Positions 8,259-18,433 are shown, numbered from the stretch's first letter. The stretch: 57,552 nucleotides of DNA from Alphaproteobacteria bacterium (GCA_022824395.1 JAJDZX010000062.1:1-57552), one strand, 5' to 3'. Made by a program: numbers and translations. The notes: a model not told the origin generated them from the letters alone.

Positions 8259-11015
8259 TCAGACGCCGCTGCCGTTCGGCAGCCGCCAGCCGCGCCCGTC
8301 CGGGGAGACGGTCAGCGTGTTGCGGATCGCGGGCAGGTCGGCGATCGGGACGACACGCGGCGGGCCGTCGTAGAGAAGCTGCCGCAGGTTGAAGGCGCGC
8401 ATCGCGCGAACGTTGCGCGCCGCGTCTGCCTCGGGCGCGGGACCCGGCGGGGCCGCGCGCTCCAGGTTCAGCCCGTCCGTCACGCCGCAGTACAGGTCCT
8501 GTTCCATGTACACGCTGTTGCTGCAGTTCAGGATCTTCCGCAAGGGCTCGATGTAGCCGTCGCGCGGGAGCGTCATGTCGTACGCCCCGCTCAATCCCGC
8601 GTAGAAGATCGCGAACTCCTGCCTGGCCCGGCTCTCGTACTCGTCCATCGCAAGCTGCTCCGACACGCGACCGCGCAGCACCGCCTCGATCGAGCGGGCG
8701 GCCAGCAGCGCGCCGTAGGTGGCCAGGTGCACGCCGGACGACAGCAGCACATCGACGAAGCAGGCCGCATCGCCCACCCGCGCCAGTCCGGGCGCCCAGA
8801 ACCTGTCGCTGGAGTAGGAGTAATCCCCGCACAGGCGCACGTTGTCATAGGGCGGTTCGGCACTCGGCCGCGCCCCGGCGATCAGCTCAGCGATCCGCGG
8901 GCATTGCGCCAGCCAGGCATGCAGCACGGCGCGCCGGTCGCCGCGCAACATGCGCGCACAGGCCTTGGGAGCGACCACGCCGACGCTGGTCAGCGTGTCG
9001 GAGAGCGGGATAAACCAGCTCCAGGCGGGGCCGTGCGCCGTCCCGAGCGATTCGAAGAATACGTTGCCCTCGATCGGGGGCGCGAGCCGCACCGCATCGT
9101 CCCAGTAGCCCCACACCGCCACCTTGCGGAAGAACTTCGAGTAGGTCCGCGCGCGGAGTTCGGGCAGGTTGAAACGCATCTGTCCACTCGCGTCGGCCAC
9201 GTAGCGCGCCCGGATCCGATGACGGTCGCTGCGGTCGGGGCCGCCAACCTCGACCGCGCGCCCATGGACGGGATCAGCTTTCCCCACCGACAGCACAGCG
9301 TGTCCCCGCTGCACCTCGACCCCCCGGGCCGCGGCGTTGTCCAGAAGGATCGTGTCGAATCGCTGCCGATCCACGTTCAGCGCGACCGGGGCGTCCGGGC
9401 CGGGATCGGGGCCGCCGAACATCAGGTGCCAGGGCTCATCGCGCCGACCGCCCCAGCAGAACGTGCCGCCGGGTTTCACGACGAAGTTCGCCCGGGCGAT
9501 CTCGTCGGCGATGCCAAGCAGGGGCAGGAGATTGCGCGGCGTGGCGGGCAGCAGCGATTCGCCGATGCGGTAGCGCGGGCCGCGTTCGCGTTCGTACAGC
9601 ACCACATCGAGACCGTTCTGGGCGCAGAGCGTCGCCAGCGTCGCGCCCGCCGGTCCGCCGCCGATCACCGCGACGTCGACATCGCTCGTCCCGTCGCTGC
9701 TCCTGTGGCGCCGGGCGGGTTCCCGGGGGCGCACTGCGGCGGGGCCTTCCAGACCCACGGACCGTCGGAAGGCGGCGGCGACCCGGCGCACCGACCTGAC
9801 GCTCACCGGCGGCCGCGCCCCGCCGGCCCGCACCTCGCCCGCATTGATGCGGTCTTCGGGGTCGAAGCGGGTCTTCAGCGCGCAGAAGCGGGCCCAGCGC
9901 TCCGGACCCCAGTAGCTCCGGAAATCGAGCGATCGGGTCAGGTTCTCCGCCTGGCAGTAGAGCGCCCAGCCGTGGTCGACGATGTGCTCGACGAAACCCC
10001 GCTCGGCCCGCGCGAGCGCCGCCTCGCCCGGGTCGGTCCCGACCCCGCCGCAAACGGCCATGACCCCCAGCGCGACGAAGTCCTCGTCGCGCGGATACAG
10101 GAACGGGGGGGTCGGCGCGGTGCGGCGGACGCGATAGCGAAAGCCGATCGGGGCACCGTCCTGACGCGGCCCGACCCAGCCGCCGGTGGGACGGAGCGCG
10201 TCGCGGTGCGCACGGGTCCAGTCCCCGACGACCTCCCAGGCCCTTGCTTCCTCGTCCACCGGCACCAGCGCGGTGAACCAGTACGTCCATGCGATGCCCT
10301 GCGCGGGGGGCAGCGCGTCGGTTTCACTCGGGTCGACCGGGTTCGACACCGGGATTCGGCCGGCGCTGCCCACCGGCAGTCCGTCGGCCGCGCCCGGCTG
10401 CGGGAGCAGCCGCAGCGTCACTTCGAGAATCAGGCCGAACTGCCCCATCGAGGCGAACATCCAGGGAAAGTCCGCGTCGCCGGGGCCGATGTCGTGCACG
10501 TCGCCGCGCCCGTCGATGAACGTGAGCCTCGCCACCTGCGCCCAGAACCCGCCGTGGCGCTCGGACAGTGAGACGGGATCGAGCGGCTCGTGTCCGCCGG
10601 GTATGCCCCGCGCGGCAGGGGATCCGCGCCCGCGTGCCGGCACCCGCAGCCCCAGCCCGCCCGCGCTCGCGAAGCCGCCCACGCTGGGACCCGCCCAGCC
10701 GCCGTTGAAGACCGGCAGCCGCCAGCCGTGCTCGGCCACGAAATCCCGAACGTCCCAGACGACCGCGCCGCTCCCCACCGTGAGCAGGCCGGGCTCCTCG
10801 ACGCGATAGCCGTCGAGGCCGCGGGTACGCACCAGCGTCTCGCCCGCCCGGGGCAGGCTCGCGCCCGACAACCCGTGCCCGCTGCCCCGAACCCGCAGGG
10901 CCGCCCCCCGGGCCAGGGCGGCGCGCCACCCCTGCACCGCCGCATCGACGCTGTCGGGCCGCAATTCGCTGTAATCGTGACCGGAGACGTGGAGCTTGCC
11001 GTAGTCGGTCAGCAT
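8259..11015 (-). CDS. PCMH-type FAD oxidase fused to flavin-dependent halogenase-like domain
   Basis: 918 residues from the ATG at 11015 (GAGG ahead); the open frame extends to 11309 but the extra residues look non-coding. Residues about 1-400 form an FAD_binding_4 oxidase (RGSGHGLSG, SMGQFGLILEVTLRL, ending DRINAGE). From about residue 446 a second Rossmann FAD domain starts (VIGGGPAGATLA, GESLLP). A lysine near residue 513 (VVKPGGTF) fits the catalytic Lys of halogenases, and the halogenase signature WxWxIP is present as WSWFIP near residue 665. Halogenases chlorinate or brominate Trp or phenols using reduced FAD from a separate reductase (family knowledge). No flavin reductase is seen nearby. 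It is last in the minus-strand exporter cluster. A monooxygenase role is the main alternative. The fusion itself is unusual. Confidence 0.8.
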   Translation of the reverse strand: MLTDYGKLHVSGHDYSELRPDSVDAAVQGWRAALARGAALRVRGSGHGLSGASLPRAGETLVRTRGLDGYRVEEPGLLTVGSGAVVWDVRDFVAEHGWRLPVFNGGWAGPSVGGFASAGGLGLRVPARGRGSPAARGIPGGHEPLDPVSLSERHGGFWAQVARLTFIDGRGDVHDIGPGDADFPWMFASMGQFGLILEVTLRLLPQPGAADGLPVGSAGRIPVSNPVDPSETDALPPAQGIAWTYWFTALVPVDEEARAWEVVGDWTRAHRDALRPTGGWVGPRQDGAPIGFRYRVRRTAPTPPFLYPRDEDFVALGVMAVCGGVGTDPGEAALARAERGFVEHIVDHGWALYCQAENLTRSLDFRSYWGPERWARFCALKTRFDPEDRINAGEVRAGGARPPVSVRSVRRVAAAFRRSVGLEGPAAVRPREPARRHRSSDGTSDVDVAVIGGGPAGATLATLCAQNGLDVVLYERERGPRYRIGESLLPATPRNLLPLLGIADEIARANFVVKPGGTFCWGGRRDEPWHLMFGGPDPGPDAPVALNVDRQRFDTILLDNAAARGVEVQRGHAVLSVGKADPVHGRAVEVGGPDRSDRHRIRARYVADASGQMRFNLPELRARTYSKFFRKVAVWGYWDDAVRLAPPIEGNVFFESLGTAHGPAWSWFIPLSDTLTSVGVVAPKACARMLRGDRRAVLHAWLAQCPRIAELIAGARPSAEPPYDNVRLCGDYSYSSDRFWAPGLARVGDAACFVDVLLSSGVHLATYGALLAARSIEAVLRGRVSEQLAMDEYESRARQEFAIFYAGLSGAYDMTLPRDGYIEPLRKILNCSNSVYMEQDLYCGVTDGLNLERAAPPGPAPEADAARNVRAMRAFNLRQLLYDGPPRVVPIADLPAIRNTLTVSPDGRGWRLPNGSGV

Positions 11016-11372
11016 CGATCGCCTCGATCGAATCCGGATCGGGAAGCGGGGGCACGAACGCCGGAAGGGCCCGCCGCAATCCGGTTTCCGCTCCGCTTCC
11101 CGGGAACGGCTCCGGCCGCGTCGGAAAAAAGGCCAGCCGGGAACGCTGGCGGCACGGGGACACGGTGGAGCCTCATCGCAGCGCTGCCGGCGGGCGACGC
11201 CGCACGGTCGGACCTGGGCGGGTCGCGCGACGATGGGGCCCGCTCCGGCGGCGCGCATCGCGTACCGCCGGGCGTCCGGCCGGCGCCGCTTGGCGAGCCG
11301 CGCCGGCACGCGCGAGCGAAATCCGGCGCCGGACGCGATCCAGGGCCAGCCGAAGAGGGACCGCGCAACATC
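11016..11372. other. Non-coding gap between exporter and halogenase genes
   Basis: 357 bases, very GC-rich, with no start site, motif or hairpin I would defend. It may hold a promoter for the halogenase fusion, which would then be separately transcribed from the exporter operon. Confidence 0.35.
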
Positions 11373-14303
11373 TCAGACGATCTGCCGGCGTGCCATTTCC
11401 GCCAGCACGCCGTCCTGGTTCAACAGGTCCCGGTATGCCCCGGTCTCGACGATCCTGCCGTCCCGCAGCACGTAGATCCGGTCGACGTCGACCACCGTGC
11501 TGAGGCGGTGGGCGATCAGCACGCGCGTGATGGCCAGGCCGCGCAGGGTGGTCCGGATCGTGTCCTGGGTCCGGTTGTCGAGCATGCTGGTCGCCTCGTC
11601 GAACAGCAGCACGCGCGGCTTGCGCGCCAGCGCGCGGGCGACCAGCAGCCGCTGCTTCTGTCCGCCGGACAGACCGGTGCCGCCCTCCGAGAGAATCGTG
11701 TTCATCCCCATCGGCAGGGCTTCGATGTCCGCGTCGAGCCCAACCGCGCGCGCCGCCTCCCAGACCTCTCGGTCGGTCAGCCGCGCTTCGCCGGCGATGA
11801 TCCTGTTGAGGCTGTCCGGGACGAGCTGCCCGTTCTGGAGAACCACCCCGAAATGACGGCGCATGGCACCGAGATCGAGCGACTGCAGGTCGTGCCGGTC
11901 GAGCAGCACGCTCCCGGCGCTCGGCTGCTCGAAGCCGAGCAGCAGACGGTACAGCGTCGACTTGCCGGCTCCGGACGGGCCGAGAAAGGCCACGTACTCG
12001 CCCGGACGGATATGGAAGGACACGTCCTGGAGCGTGTCGCGCGCCGCCGACGGATAGCGGAAGGTGACGTGCTCGCACTCGATCCGCCCCGCGACGTCCG
12101 CCAGCACGGTACCGCCGACGCCTTCGGGTTGCGCCTCGATGATCGGCATGACGCGTTCGAACAGGGGCAGGATCGCGATGACCGTCGTCCAGGTGGCGGT
12201 CAGCCCGGTCACGCCCGCCACGAACTGTCCGAACGCGGCATTGAACGAGAGGAAATCGGCCAGTGTGAAGCCGCTCCCGGTCTCGCTCTCGATCAGCATG
12301 TACCAAATCATGGCCAGGAGCGCGAGCTGGGAGAGGGGCGTGAACAGCGCGTTGAACGTCAGCTGTCCGGCCGCCCACTTGCGCGCGGACAGTTGTTCGC
12401 GCCGCTGCCTGGCGTACTGCTCGGACCAGCGCTTGAGGGCATTCACCTCCACGTTGGCCTGCCGGATCTTGGGCAGCCCGAGGATCAGCTGGAAGATCAG
12501 GCCGTCGATCGCTCCTTGCGCGACGAAGACGGCCCGCTGGTGGCGGACCTGGCGGGTGGCGAAGAACCAGCTTCCGGCCGCCAGCAACGCCACCGCCACC
12601 CCCGCCCACAGCGCGAGAACCCAGCTGTAGTAGAACAGCAGCAGGTAACTGAACACCGAGAACACGCCGCCCACCAGGCTGTTGCCGGCCGCTCCGGTCA
12701 GCAGCTGCCGGATGACGCTCACGCCGTTCGCCCGGTCCGCCAGATCGCCGGCGAGGTATTGCCGGAAGAACGGCAGGGGCAAGGAGAGCAGCCGGTTCCA
12801 GATGGCGGCCTGCAGGGTCTCGTCGATTCGAGCCTCGATCCGCAGCATGCCGAACGCGCCGACGACGGAGGCGGCGAGGGTGGTGAACGCGCCGACCGCC
12901 AGCCCGGCGAGTGCGGCCACCCACATCGGGATGTCCACCCGGGGGATGATCTCCGCCAGCAGTTCCCCGGTCAGGATCGGGACCAGAAGAGCGATGAGGG
13001 CGCCCATCCCCCCCATCAGGCCCACCGCGAGAATGTCCCGGCCCCGGCCGCGCAGGGCCTGGAACACCGCCGCGAGGCCGCTGTCCACGCCGGGGGCGAG
13101 CGGCGGATAGAACATCACCCCGCGCGAATCGAGAGTGCGGGCCCGCGCCCGGTTCACCCGCGCGGTCTCGCCGGAGACGGGGTCGATCATCTCGAAGGCG
13201 CCGCCGCCGCGGTTGACGACCGCCACCGGGCGCGGATCGCCGCCCGAGACGACCCCCAGGAAGGACGGCCCGTCCCGCCGCTCCCATCCGGGGGACAGCT
13301 CGACCTGCCTCGTCCGGACGCCGGAGGGCGCCACCACCCGGCGCACCGCGTCGAGCGGGTCGCCGTCGCCGAATGCGGCGGGCGACGCCGCCAGCGTCAC
13401 GCCCACCGCTTCGGCCACGACCGCTGCCGCCGCATGCACCGCGCTGCGGTATCCGTGTTCCGTCTCGGTATGCGGGCGCACATCGCTCAGAATGCCGCTC
13501 AGATCCCGGACCAGCCCCTCCCTGAGCCGGGTCTTGTGGCGCTGATTCCCGGCGTGCCGCGTCCCCTCCTTCTGGCGATGCTCCATCCAGACGCGCTCGG
13601 CGCACCGCAGGACCTGCAGGTGGTACCGGTCCAGCCCCGTCCACAGCTTCTCTCCGACCACGACGCTTGGCGTGTGGACCGCCGAGACGCGCGCCTCCTC
13701 GGGGAGGTTCAGCCAGACGTGCTCGGACAGCGGCAGCATCGCCTCCCGGGGCACCACGAACTCGGGGAGGCCGATGAATTCCGTGGGCCGGTCCGCCCGG
13801 ACCCAAAGGACTTCGCGATGATGCGCGCTCAAGACGGAGCGAGCCTCGTAGGGCACGTCCGGATCGGCCGTGAGGAGTTGCGCCGTGCGCGGCACCGGGG
13901 GCTCGTGCCGGGCGACGAAGTCGGCAAGGTCCGTCACCCAGTCGTCGATCAGGGAGACGAAGGTGATTTCGAAGGCTTCCGGGGAGGCGAGGTGCTTGCG
14001 CTCGCCGCGCACGAGTACGGTTTGGCGCGATGGCACGGCCTGGAACATGAAGGAGCCGCGCTCGCCGCCGCGGGCGACCGGAAGAACGGGTGCGCCGAAG
14101 AACGCCTTCCCGGCCGGGATGCTGGCGATGAAGGGCCTGCGGGCCGCCACCGCGCCGTTCTCCTTGACCACGGCGGCGAACAGCTCCACCTGGCCGCTTT
14201 CGACAATGTGGAACGCGTCCGGGTCGTCCAGGAGGAAGGCGTCGCGCGCACCCGCCTCGATGCGTGACACCGGAATGTCGCGGATCAGGTCCTGCCAGGA
14301 CAT
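11373..14303 (-). CDS. NHLM-type peptide exporter ABC protein (membrane plus ATPase)
   Basis: 976 residues. About 400 N-terminal residues carry a cNMP-binding-like beta domain, as in the NHLM bacteriocin ATP-binding exporters that accompany nitrile-hydratase/Nif11-type leader peptides. An ABC transmembrane domain follows (about residues 430-720). The nucleotide-binding domain has Walker A GPSGAGKST, signature LSGGQKQR, Walker B VLLFDEATS and the switch His in IAHRLST. It lacks the C39 peptidase. It lies six bases downstream of the peptidase-containing ABC gene, in one operon with it and HlyD. The two ABC proteins probably form a pair that exports the mature precursor cores. Confidence 0.9.
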   Translation of the reverse strand: MSWQDLIRDIPVSRIEAGARDAFLLDDPDAFHIVESGQVELFAAVVKENGAVAARRPFIASIPAGKAFFGAPVLPVARGGERGSFMFQAVPSRQTVLVRGERKHLASPEAFEITFVSLIDDWVTDLADFVARHEPPVPRTAQLLTADPDVPYEARSVLSAHHREVLWVRADRPTEFIGLPEFVVPREAMLPLSEHVWLNLPEEARVSAVHTPSVVVGEKLWTGLDRYHLQVLRCAERVWMEHRQKEGTRHAGNQRHKTRLREGLVRDLSGILSDVRPHTETEHGYRSAVHAAAAVVAEAVGVTLAASPAAFGDGDPLDAVRRVVAPSGVRTRQVELSPGWERRDGPSFLGVVSGGDPRPVAVVNRGGGAFEMIDPVSGETARVNRARARTLDSRGVMFYPPLAPGVDSGLAAVFQALRGRGRDILAVGLMGGMGALIALLVPILTGELLAEIIPRVDIPMWVAALAGLAVGAFTTLAASVVGAFGMLRIEARIDETLQAAIWNRLLSLPLPFFRQYLAGDLADRANGVSVIRQLLTGAAGNSLVGGVFSVFSYLLLFYYSWVLALWAGVAVALLAAGSWFFATRQVRHQRAVFVAQGAIDGLIFQLILGLPKIRQANVEVNALKRWSEQYARQRREQLSARKWAAGQLTFNALFTPLSQLALLAMIWYMLIESETGSGFTLADFLSFNAAFGQFVAGVTGLTATWTTVIAILPLFERVMPIIEAQPEGVGGTVLADVAGRIECEHVTFRYPSAARDTLQDVSFHIRPGEYVAFLGPSGAGKSTLYRLLLGFEQPSAGSVLLDRHDLQSLDLGAMRRHFGVVLQNGQLVPDSLNRIIAGEARLTDREVWEAARAVGLDADIEALPMGMNTILSEGGTGLSGGQKQRLLVARALARKPRVLLFDEATSMLDNRTQDTIRTTLRGLAITRVLIAHRLSTVVDVDRIYVLRDGRIVETGAYRDLLNQDGVLAEMARRQIV

Positions 14304-14309
14304 CGGAAC

Positions 14310-16553
14310 CTATTCCGACCGGATCAGCTCGGCGTAGACACCGTCGAGCGCCAGCAGGTCCTCGTGCCCGCCCTGCTCCACGATTCGGCCGCGCTCGAGG
14401 ACGACGATCTCGTCCGCGTCGCGGATCGTGCTCAGGCGGTGCGCGATGATCAGGCAGGCCACGCCGCGCCGGCGCAGGTGGTTGTCGACCAGGACCTCGG
14501 TGATCGGGTCGAGCGCCGCCGTTGCCTCGTCGAGCACCAGGACGTCCGGATTGCCGACGATCGAGCGGGCCAGCTCCAGGAGCTGGCGCTGTCCGCCGCT
14601 GAAGTTGCGGCCGTTCTCGCCCACCTGTGCGTCGTACTTGCCCGGCCGGGACATCACCTCCTCGAGAATCATGGCGTCGCGCAGCGCCTGCGTCACCTCC
14701 TGCTCGCCGATGTTCGCGTTCCACAGCGTGACGTTGTCGCGCACGGTCCCGTCGAACAGCACGATGTCCTGGTTCACGTAGGCAATCACCGAGTGCAGCC
14801 GGCTGGAGGGTATGTCCCCGATGTCCGTGCCGCCGACCAGCACCGACCCCGACCACGCGCTGAGCAGGCGGCAGGCCAGCTTGCCGACGGTCGTCTTGCC
14901 GCTGCCCGAGCTCCCGACCAGCGCCACCCGCTGCCCGGGCCGCACCTCGAGGTTGAAGTTCTCGAGCAGGGGCGGCTCCTTGGCGTTGTAGCCGAAGGTC
15001 ACGTTCTCGAAGCGGATGTTCCGGCCCAGGACCGGCACCGGGGACGTTTGCGTCTCGGCCTCCGGCGCTTCGTCGACTTCGCGCAGATACGCGTCCTGCC
15101 CGTGATTGAGCACGTCGTCGAGACGCGCGATATCGGCCTTGACCGTCTGGAGGTTGGCGCTGAACTGCACGATCTGCTCGATCGGGCCCGAGACGCTGCG
15201 CGCCAGCAGCTGGAAGGCGAGCAGCCCGCCAAGGGTCAGCGCCCCCTCCAGCATCCGGTAGCCGCCGAAGCCCAGGATGACGATCGTGGTGAGCGATGCG
15301 AGCAGCGGCGGTACGGTGTTCAGCAAACCGGTCAGCACGCCGAGCGACTGCTGCGCATTCACGGCGTTGGCGTGCTGGCCGGACCACCGCGCAAAGAACC
15401 CGCCCTCCGAGCCGTCGGCCTTCAGGGTCTCGATCATGCTCAGGCCGTTGACGGAAGTGCTGGCCACCTTGGCCTGTTCCTTGAGCAGGCGGCGGCTGTG
15501 GTCCTCGCGCGCCCGCTGGACGATCCGCAAGGCCGCGATGTTGAGCGAGACCATTCCGCCCACCGCCAGCGTCAGGACCGGATCGTAGGCGAGCATGACC
15601 GCGCCGTAGGCCGCGATGGTGAGCGAGTTGACCGCGCCGGTGGCCAGGTCGCCCGAGATCATCTGCGCAACCCTGTCGTTCGACATCACCCGGTCGGCGA
15701 TGTCGCCGGCGTAGCGCTGGTGGAAGAACGTCATGGGCAGCGTGAACAGGTGCATGAAGAAGCGGGCCGTGGCGACGACGGCGAGCTTGGTCTCCATGCG
15801 GGCGAGGCAGACCTGCTGGAGCCAGGTGAGGCCCGCCTGCGCGCTGGCGACCAGACCGAGGCCGATGAGCAGCGGAATCACCAGAGTTTCGCTCCGCGGG
15901 ATCAGCACTTCGTCCACGAAGACCTTGAGGAGGGTCGGCAGGGCGAGGCCCGGGACAATCATCACCAGCGTCGCGAGGATGACGAAGAACAGCGGCGCGC
16001 GCGCGTGGCCCAGCCGGGCAAGAAGACCGCGCAGCGCGTTCGCCCGCCTGCCGCCCTTGGCGAACCCGGGACCCGGTTGGAACAGGAGGCAGACGTCGGA
16101 ATAGTTCGCGTCGAATTCGCTCCGGCTCAGCGAGCGCGGCCCTTCGGCCGGGTCGTTGAAGTAGACGCGATTGCCACGGAACCCCTCGAGCACCACGAAG
16201 TGGTTGAAGTTCCAGTACACGATCATCGGAAGGCGGAGCCGGGGGAGGTGTTGCAGGCGGGCCTGCACGCCCCGGGCCGTCATGCCGAGCTCCTGCGCGG
16301 CCCTGATCACGTTGCTGGCCTTGGTCCCGTCGCGCGACACGCCGCACAACACCCGCAACTCCTCGAGCGGCATCCACCTGCCGTAATGGGCGAGGATCAT
16401 TGCCAGGCAGGCGGCGCCGCATTCGGTTTTCTCCATTTGCAGCACGGTCGGCACCGCCCGTCGCCCCCCGCGTCGGGGCTGCATGCCGGACATCGGCGTC
16501 TTCCGCCTGCGGCGTCTCTCCTCCGCCTCGGCCAGGTCGAGAATGGACGTCAT
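14310..16553 (-). CDS. Peptidase-containing ABC exporter (C39, double-glycine leaders)
   Basis: 747 residues. The N-terminal C39 peptidase has Gln39 and the catalytic Cys45 (QMEKTECGAAC), His118 (NFNHFVVL) and Asp134 (FNDP), so it should cleave after GG. The precursors at 18434-20426 have exactly such sites. The transmembrane domain spans about residues 190-470. The ATPase carries GSSGSGKTT, FSGGQRQ, VLVLDEATA and IAHRLST. The ATG at 16553 overlaps the HlyD stop (ATGA), so the two are coupled. Role: inner-membrane leader removal and export, with HlyD and an outer-membrane TolC-type channel. The homologous family is the NHLM peptidase/ATP-binding exporter. Confidence 0.93.
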   Translation of the reverse strand: MTSILDLAEAEERRRRRKTPMSGMQPRRGGRRAVPTVLQMEKTECGAACLAMILAHYGRWMPLEELRVLCGVSRDGTKASNVIRAAQELGMTARGVQARLQHLPRLRLPMIVYWNFNHFVVLEGFRGNRVYFNDPAEGPRSLSRSEFDANYSDVCLLFQPGPGFAKGGRRANALRGLLARLGHARAPLFFVILATLVMIVPGLALPTLLKVFVDEVLIPRSETLVIPLLIGLGLVASAQAGLTWLQQVCLARMETKLAVVATARFFMHLFTLPMTFFHQRYAGDIADRVMSNDRVAQMISGDLATGAVNSLTIAAYGAVMLAYDPVLTLAVGGMVSLNIAALRIVQRAREDHSRRLLKEQAKVASTSVNGLSMIETLKADGSEGGFFARWSGQHANAVNAQQSLGVLTGLLNTVPPLLASLTTIVILGFGGYRMLEGALTLGGLLAFQLLARSVSGPIEQIVQFSANLQTVKADIARLDDVLNHGQDAYLREVDEAPEAETQTSPVPVLGRNIRFENVTFGYNAKEPPLLENFNLEVRPGQRVALVGSSGSGKTTVGKLACRLLSAWSGSVLVGGTDIGDIPSSRLHSVIAYVNQDIVLFDGTVRDNVTLWNANIGEQEVTQALRDAMILEEVMSRPGKYDAQVGENGRNFSGGQRQLLELARSIVGNPDVLVLDEATAALDPITEVLVDNHLRRRGVACLIIAHRLSTIRDADEIVVLERGRIVEQGGHEDLLALDGVYAELIRSE

Positions 16554-17851
16554 CGCAGGCCCAGCAGTTCCTTCAGCAGCGGGACGGCCAGCGTGATCGG
16601 GAGCTGGCGGCGGGTCTTGATCTCGATCGAGGCAATCGTCCCGGCCGTCAGCCTCTGGTCGGCCCCCTTGGGCGAGGTCCACGCGAAACCGCTGGCCGTG
16701 GCCGGGTCTGAGGTCAGGGCGATCCGTCCGGCGTAGGGCGGTCCGGTCTCGGAGAAGGTCCGGGCGAGGCTCTGGTTCTGCAGCACGGCGACCATGCCTT
16801 CGAAACTCACGGGAAAAGGCGAAACCGACTGGACGACGCCCCTGATCGCCCCGAATTCCTCCCGCCGCATGGTGACGGGCGATACCAGCGCCGGCATGCC
16901 CGCCTCGACCTGCTTGCCTTCCGCGGGGGGGACGTAGAGCAGCACCTCGAGCTCCTCGGTCCCCGTGCGGATGCTGGCCACCGCCGCGCCGGGGACCACG
17001 GCCGCGCCGGTCGACAGCTTGACCTCGGTCACATGGCCGCCGACCGGCGCCCGGACCTTCTCCGCCGCCGCGACAGCCCCGAGTTCGCTCGCCCGGCGTT
17101 TCGCGGCCTCCACCTCGGCCTCCGCTTCGCGGATACGGATTTCCCTCTCGTTTTCGTGCGCGATCTCGTTCGCCTCCAGGTTGCCCCGGTCCCGGCTCAG
17201 CTCGAGGAGGGCCCGGCGGGCATCGTTGAACGCCTGCTCGGCGCGCTGCAGGTAGCTGCGGGTGGCGACCCGCTCGTCGAAGAGCTGTCTGGCGTTCTCG
17301 AGGTCGGTTCGGGACAACTCGAGCGTGTCCTGCGCCGTGGCCTCGAGCTCGTCGAGATGGCCGCGCCGCCGGGCATTGTTCGCGCGCACCGTCGCGGACT
17401 CTTCGGCGATGGCCGTCTTCAGGGCGTCGAGCGCTCGCGTGCGTTCCTCGACGAGCGCGAGGGCGCCGGCGTGGCGCGTCGAGATCTCCTCGTTCCCGAT
17501 CGACGCGACGACGGCGCCCTCCTCGATCTCATCGCCGACCGCGACAGCAATCTCGGTCAACCGGCCGTGTCCGCCCGCGGTCGCGTCCACCACCCTGCCG
17601 CCCCGATTGAGCAGGAATCCGTGGGCCTCGACATAGGTCGCGACTTCCCCGACGACCGACCATGCCACCACTGCGGACGCGGCCACGAAGATCGAGAGCA
17701 GCGCGATCCAGCCTCTCGCCGGGGTCACCGACAACGTCCTGTCCAGCCGTTCCGGCGTCGACCGTCGACGGCGCGCGGTCTCGAGAAACGTCGGCTTCCG
17801 CTCGCTGGATGGCGACCGGGCCTTGCCGTCTCCAGGCGCGGACACGCTCAT
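16550..17851 (-). CDS. HlyD-family membrane fusion protein (NHLM secretion protein)
   Basis: 433 residues from the ATG at 17851; an upstream GTG at 17884 is possible. A cytosolic N-terminus of about 45 residues is followed by one transmembrane helix (GWIALLSIFVAASAVVAW). Lipoyl/barrel-sandwich halves sit near residues 75-115 and 270-310. Between them is a long coiled-coil helical hairpin rich in E, A and R. The protein bridges the exporter to an outer-membrane channel in the periplasm. It is first in the minus-strand exporter operon and overlaps the peptidase-exporter gene by four bases. The likely channel partner in this window is the TolC-like protein at 30241. Confidence 0.9.
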   Translation of the reverse strand: MSVSAPGDGKARSPSSERKPTFLETARRRRSTPERLDRTLSVTPARGWIALLSIFVAASAVVAWSVVGEVATYVEAHGFLLNRGGRVVDATAGGHGRLTEIAVAVGDEIEEGAVVASIGNEEISTRHAGALALVEERTRALDALKTAIAEESATVRANNARRRGHLDELEATAQDTLELSRTDLENARQLFDERVATRSYLQRAEQAFNDARRALLELSRDRGNLEANEIAHENEREIRIREAEAEVEAAKRRASELGAVAAAEKVRAPVGGHVTEVKLSTGAAVVPGAAVASIRTGTEELEVLLYVPPAEGKQVEAGMPALVSPVTMRREEFGAIRGVVQSVSPFPVSFEGMVAVLQNQSLARTFSETGPPYAGRIALTSDPATASGFAWTSPKGADQRLTAGTIASIEIKTRRQLPITLAVPLLKELLGLR

Positions 17852-18433
17852 GCGGCGATCGTGTCCCGGTTGCGACCGCCGCACCGCCCGCGCTCCCCCC
17901 TTGGGGCGCGCCCCCCGGCCGGCGCTTCAGCGCCGCCGGCTTCCCCGCCGCCACTGCGAATCGATACCGTCCCGCGGATGCTCCCGCCCTCAGATGCTCG
18001 CGGAAGCTGCACCGCGACCGTCCCGCCCCACGCGCCTCAAGCGGTGCAGCCCGCACGAACCTTCAACCATCGCCCTTCCCGATCCTTGACCCCGTCCAGT
18101 CCGAACCGGGCACGCTCCGGCACTCCCTGCAACGCCTGCCCGCGCCCCGCTTAATCAGGTCGTGCATTCAATTGTACTATCCTCGAAGGAATGTGATCTG
18201 CATAAGAAGTATGCATGGGATGGGCTGCATTGTGTATAGTATCATTGTGTTGCGGGAAGACAGGCTGGCATGTTGGAGTCGGGAATCCGAGGGGGTATGG
18301 GCGCGGAGGCAAGGATGGCTCCGTGCATGGCCAGCGCGGCTGCTGAGGTTGCGGGCGGGACCGGAAGTGCATCGGCTGCGGGTTCCGGTCCTGGGAAACG
18401 CTCTTTCTTAATCCGATCAGGAGGCCGGCGAGC
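17852..18433. promoter_or_regulatory. Divergent intergenic region between exporter operon and precursor array
   Basis: 582 bases with no convincing gene. The part at about 18160-18260 is much AT-richer than its surroundings and contains TATAGTATCAT-like stretches, so I place the promoter of the precursor array there. No clean -35/-10 pair with 17-base spacing could be picked out. The GC-rich part near 17900-17960 can form hairpins and may belong to the HlyD leader. Confidence 0.4.

Noticed and set aside
8166..10571. Plus-strand open frame of 801 codons
   Set aside because: Antisense to the oxidase-halogenase fusion. Composition is repetitive R/P/A/G/H with no motif; it is a shadow of high-GC codon bias.
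11016..11309. 98-residue N-terminal extension of the halogenase fusion
   Set aside because: Arg/Pro-rich, no similarity to the domain, and the ATG at 11015 has its own ribosome site and starts at a normal domain border.
10590..14267. Plus-strand open frame of 1225 codons
   Set aside because: Exactly opposite the NHLM ABC gene, which has clear Walker motifs; no domain in this frame.
11173..16422. Minus-strand open frame of 1749 codons
   Set aside because: Runs across two genuine ABC genes in another frame; Arg/Gly/Ala-rich shadow.
14364..16736. Plus-strand open frame of 790 codons
   Set aside because: Opposite the peptidase-exporter gene; no recognisable motif.
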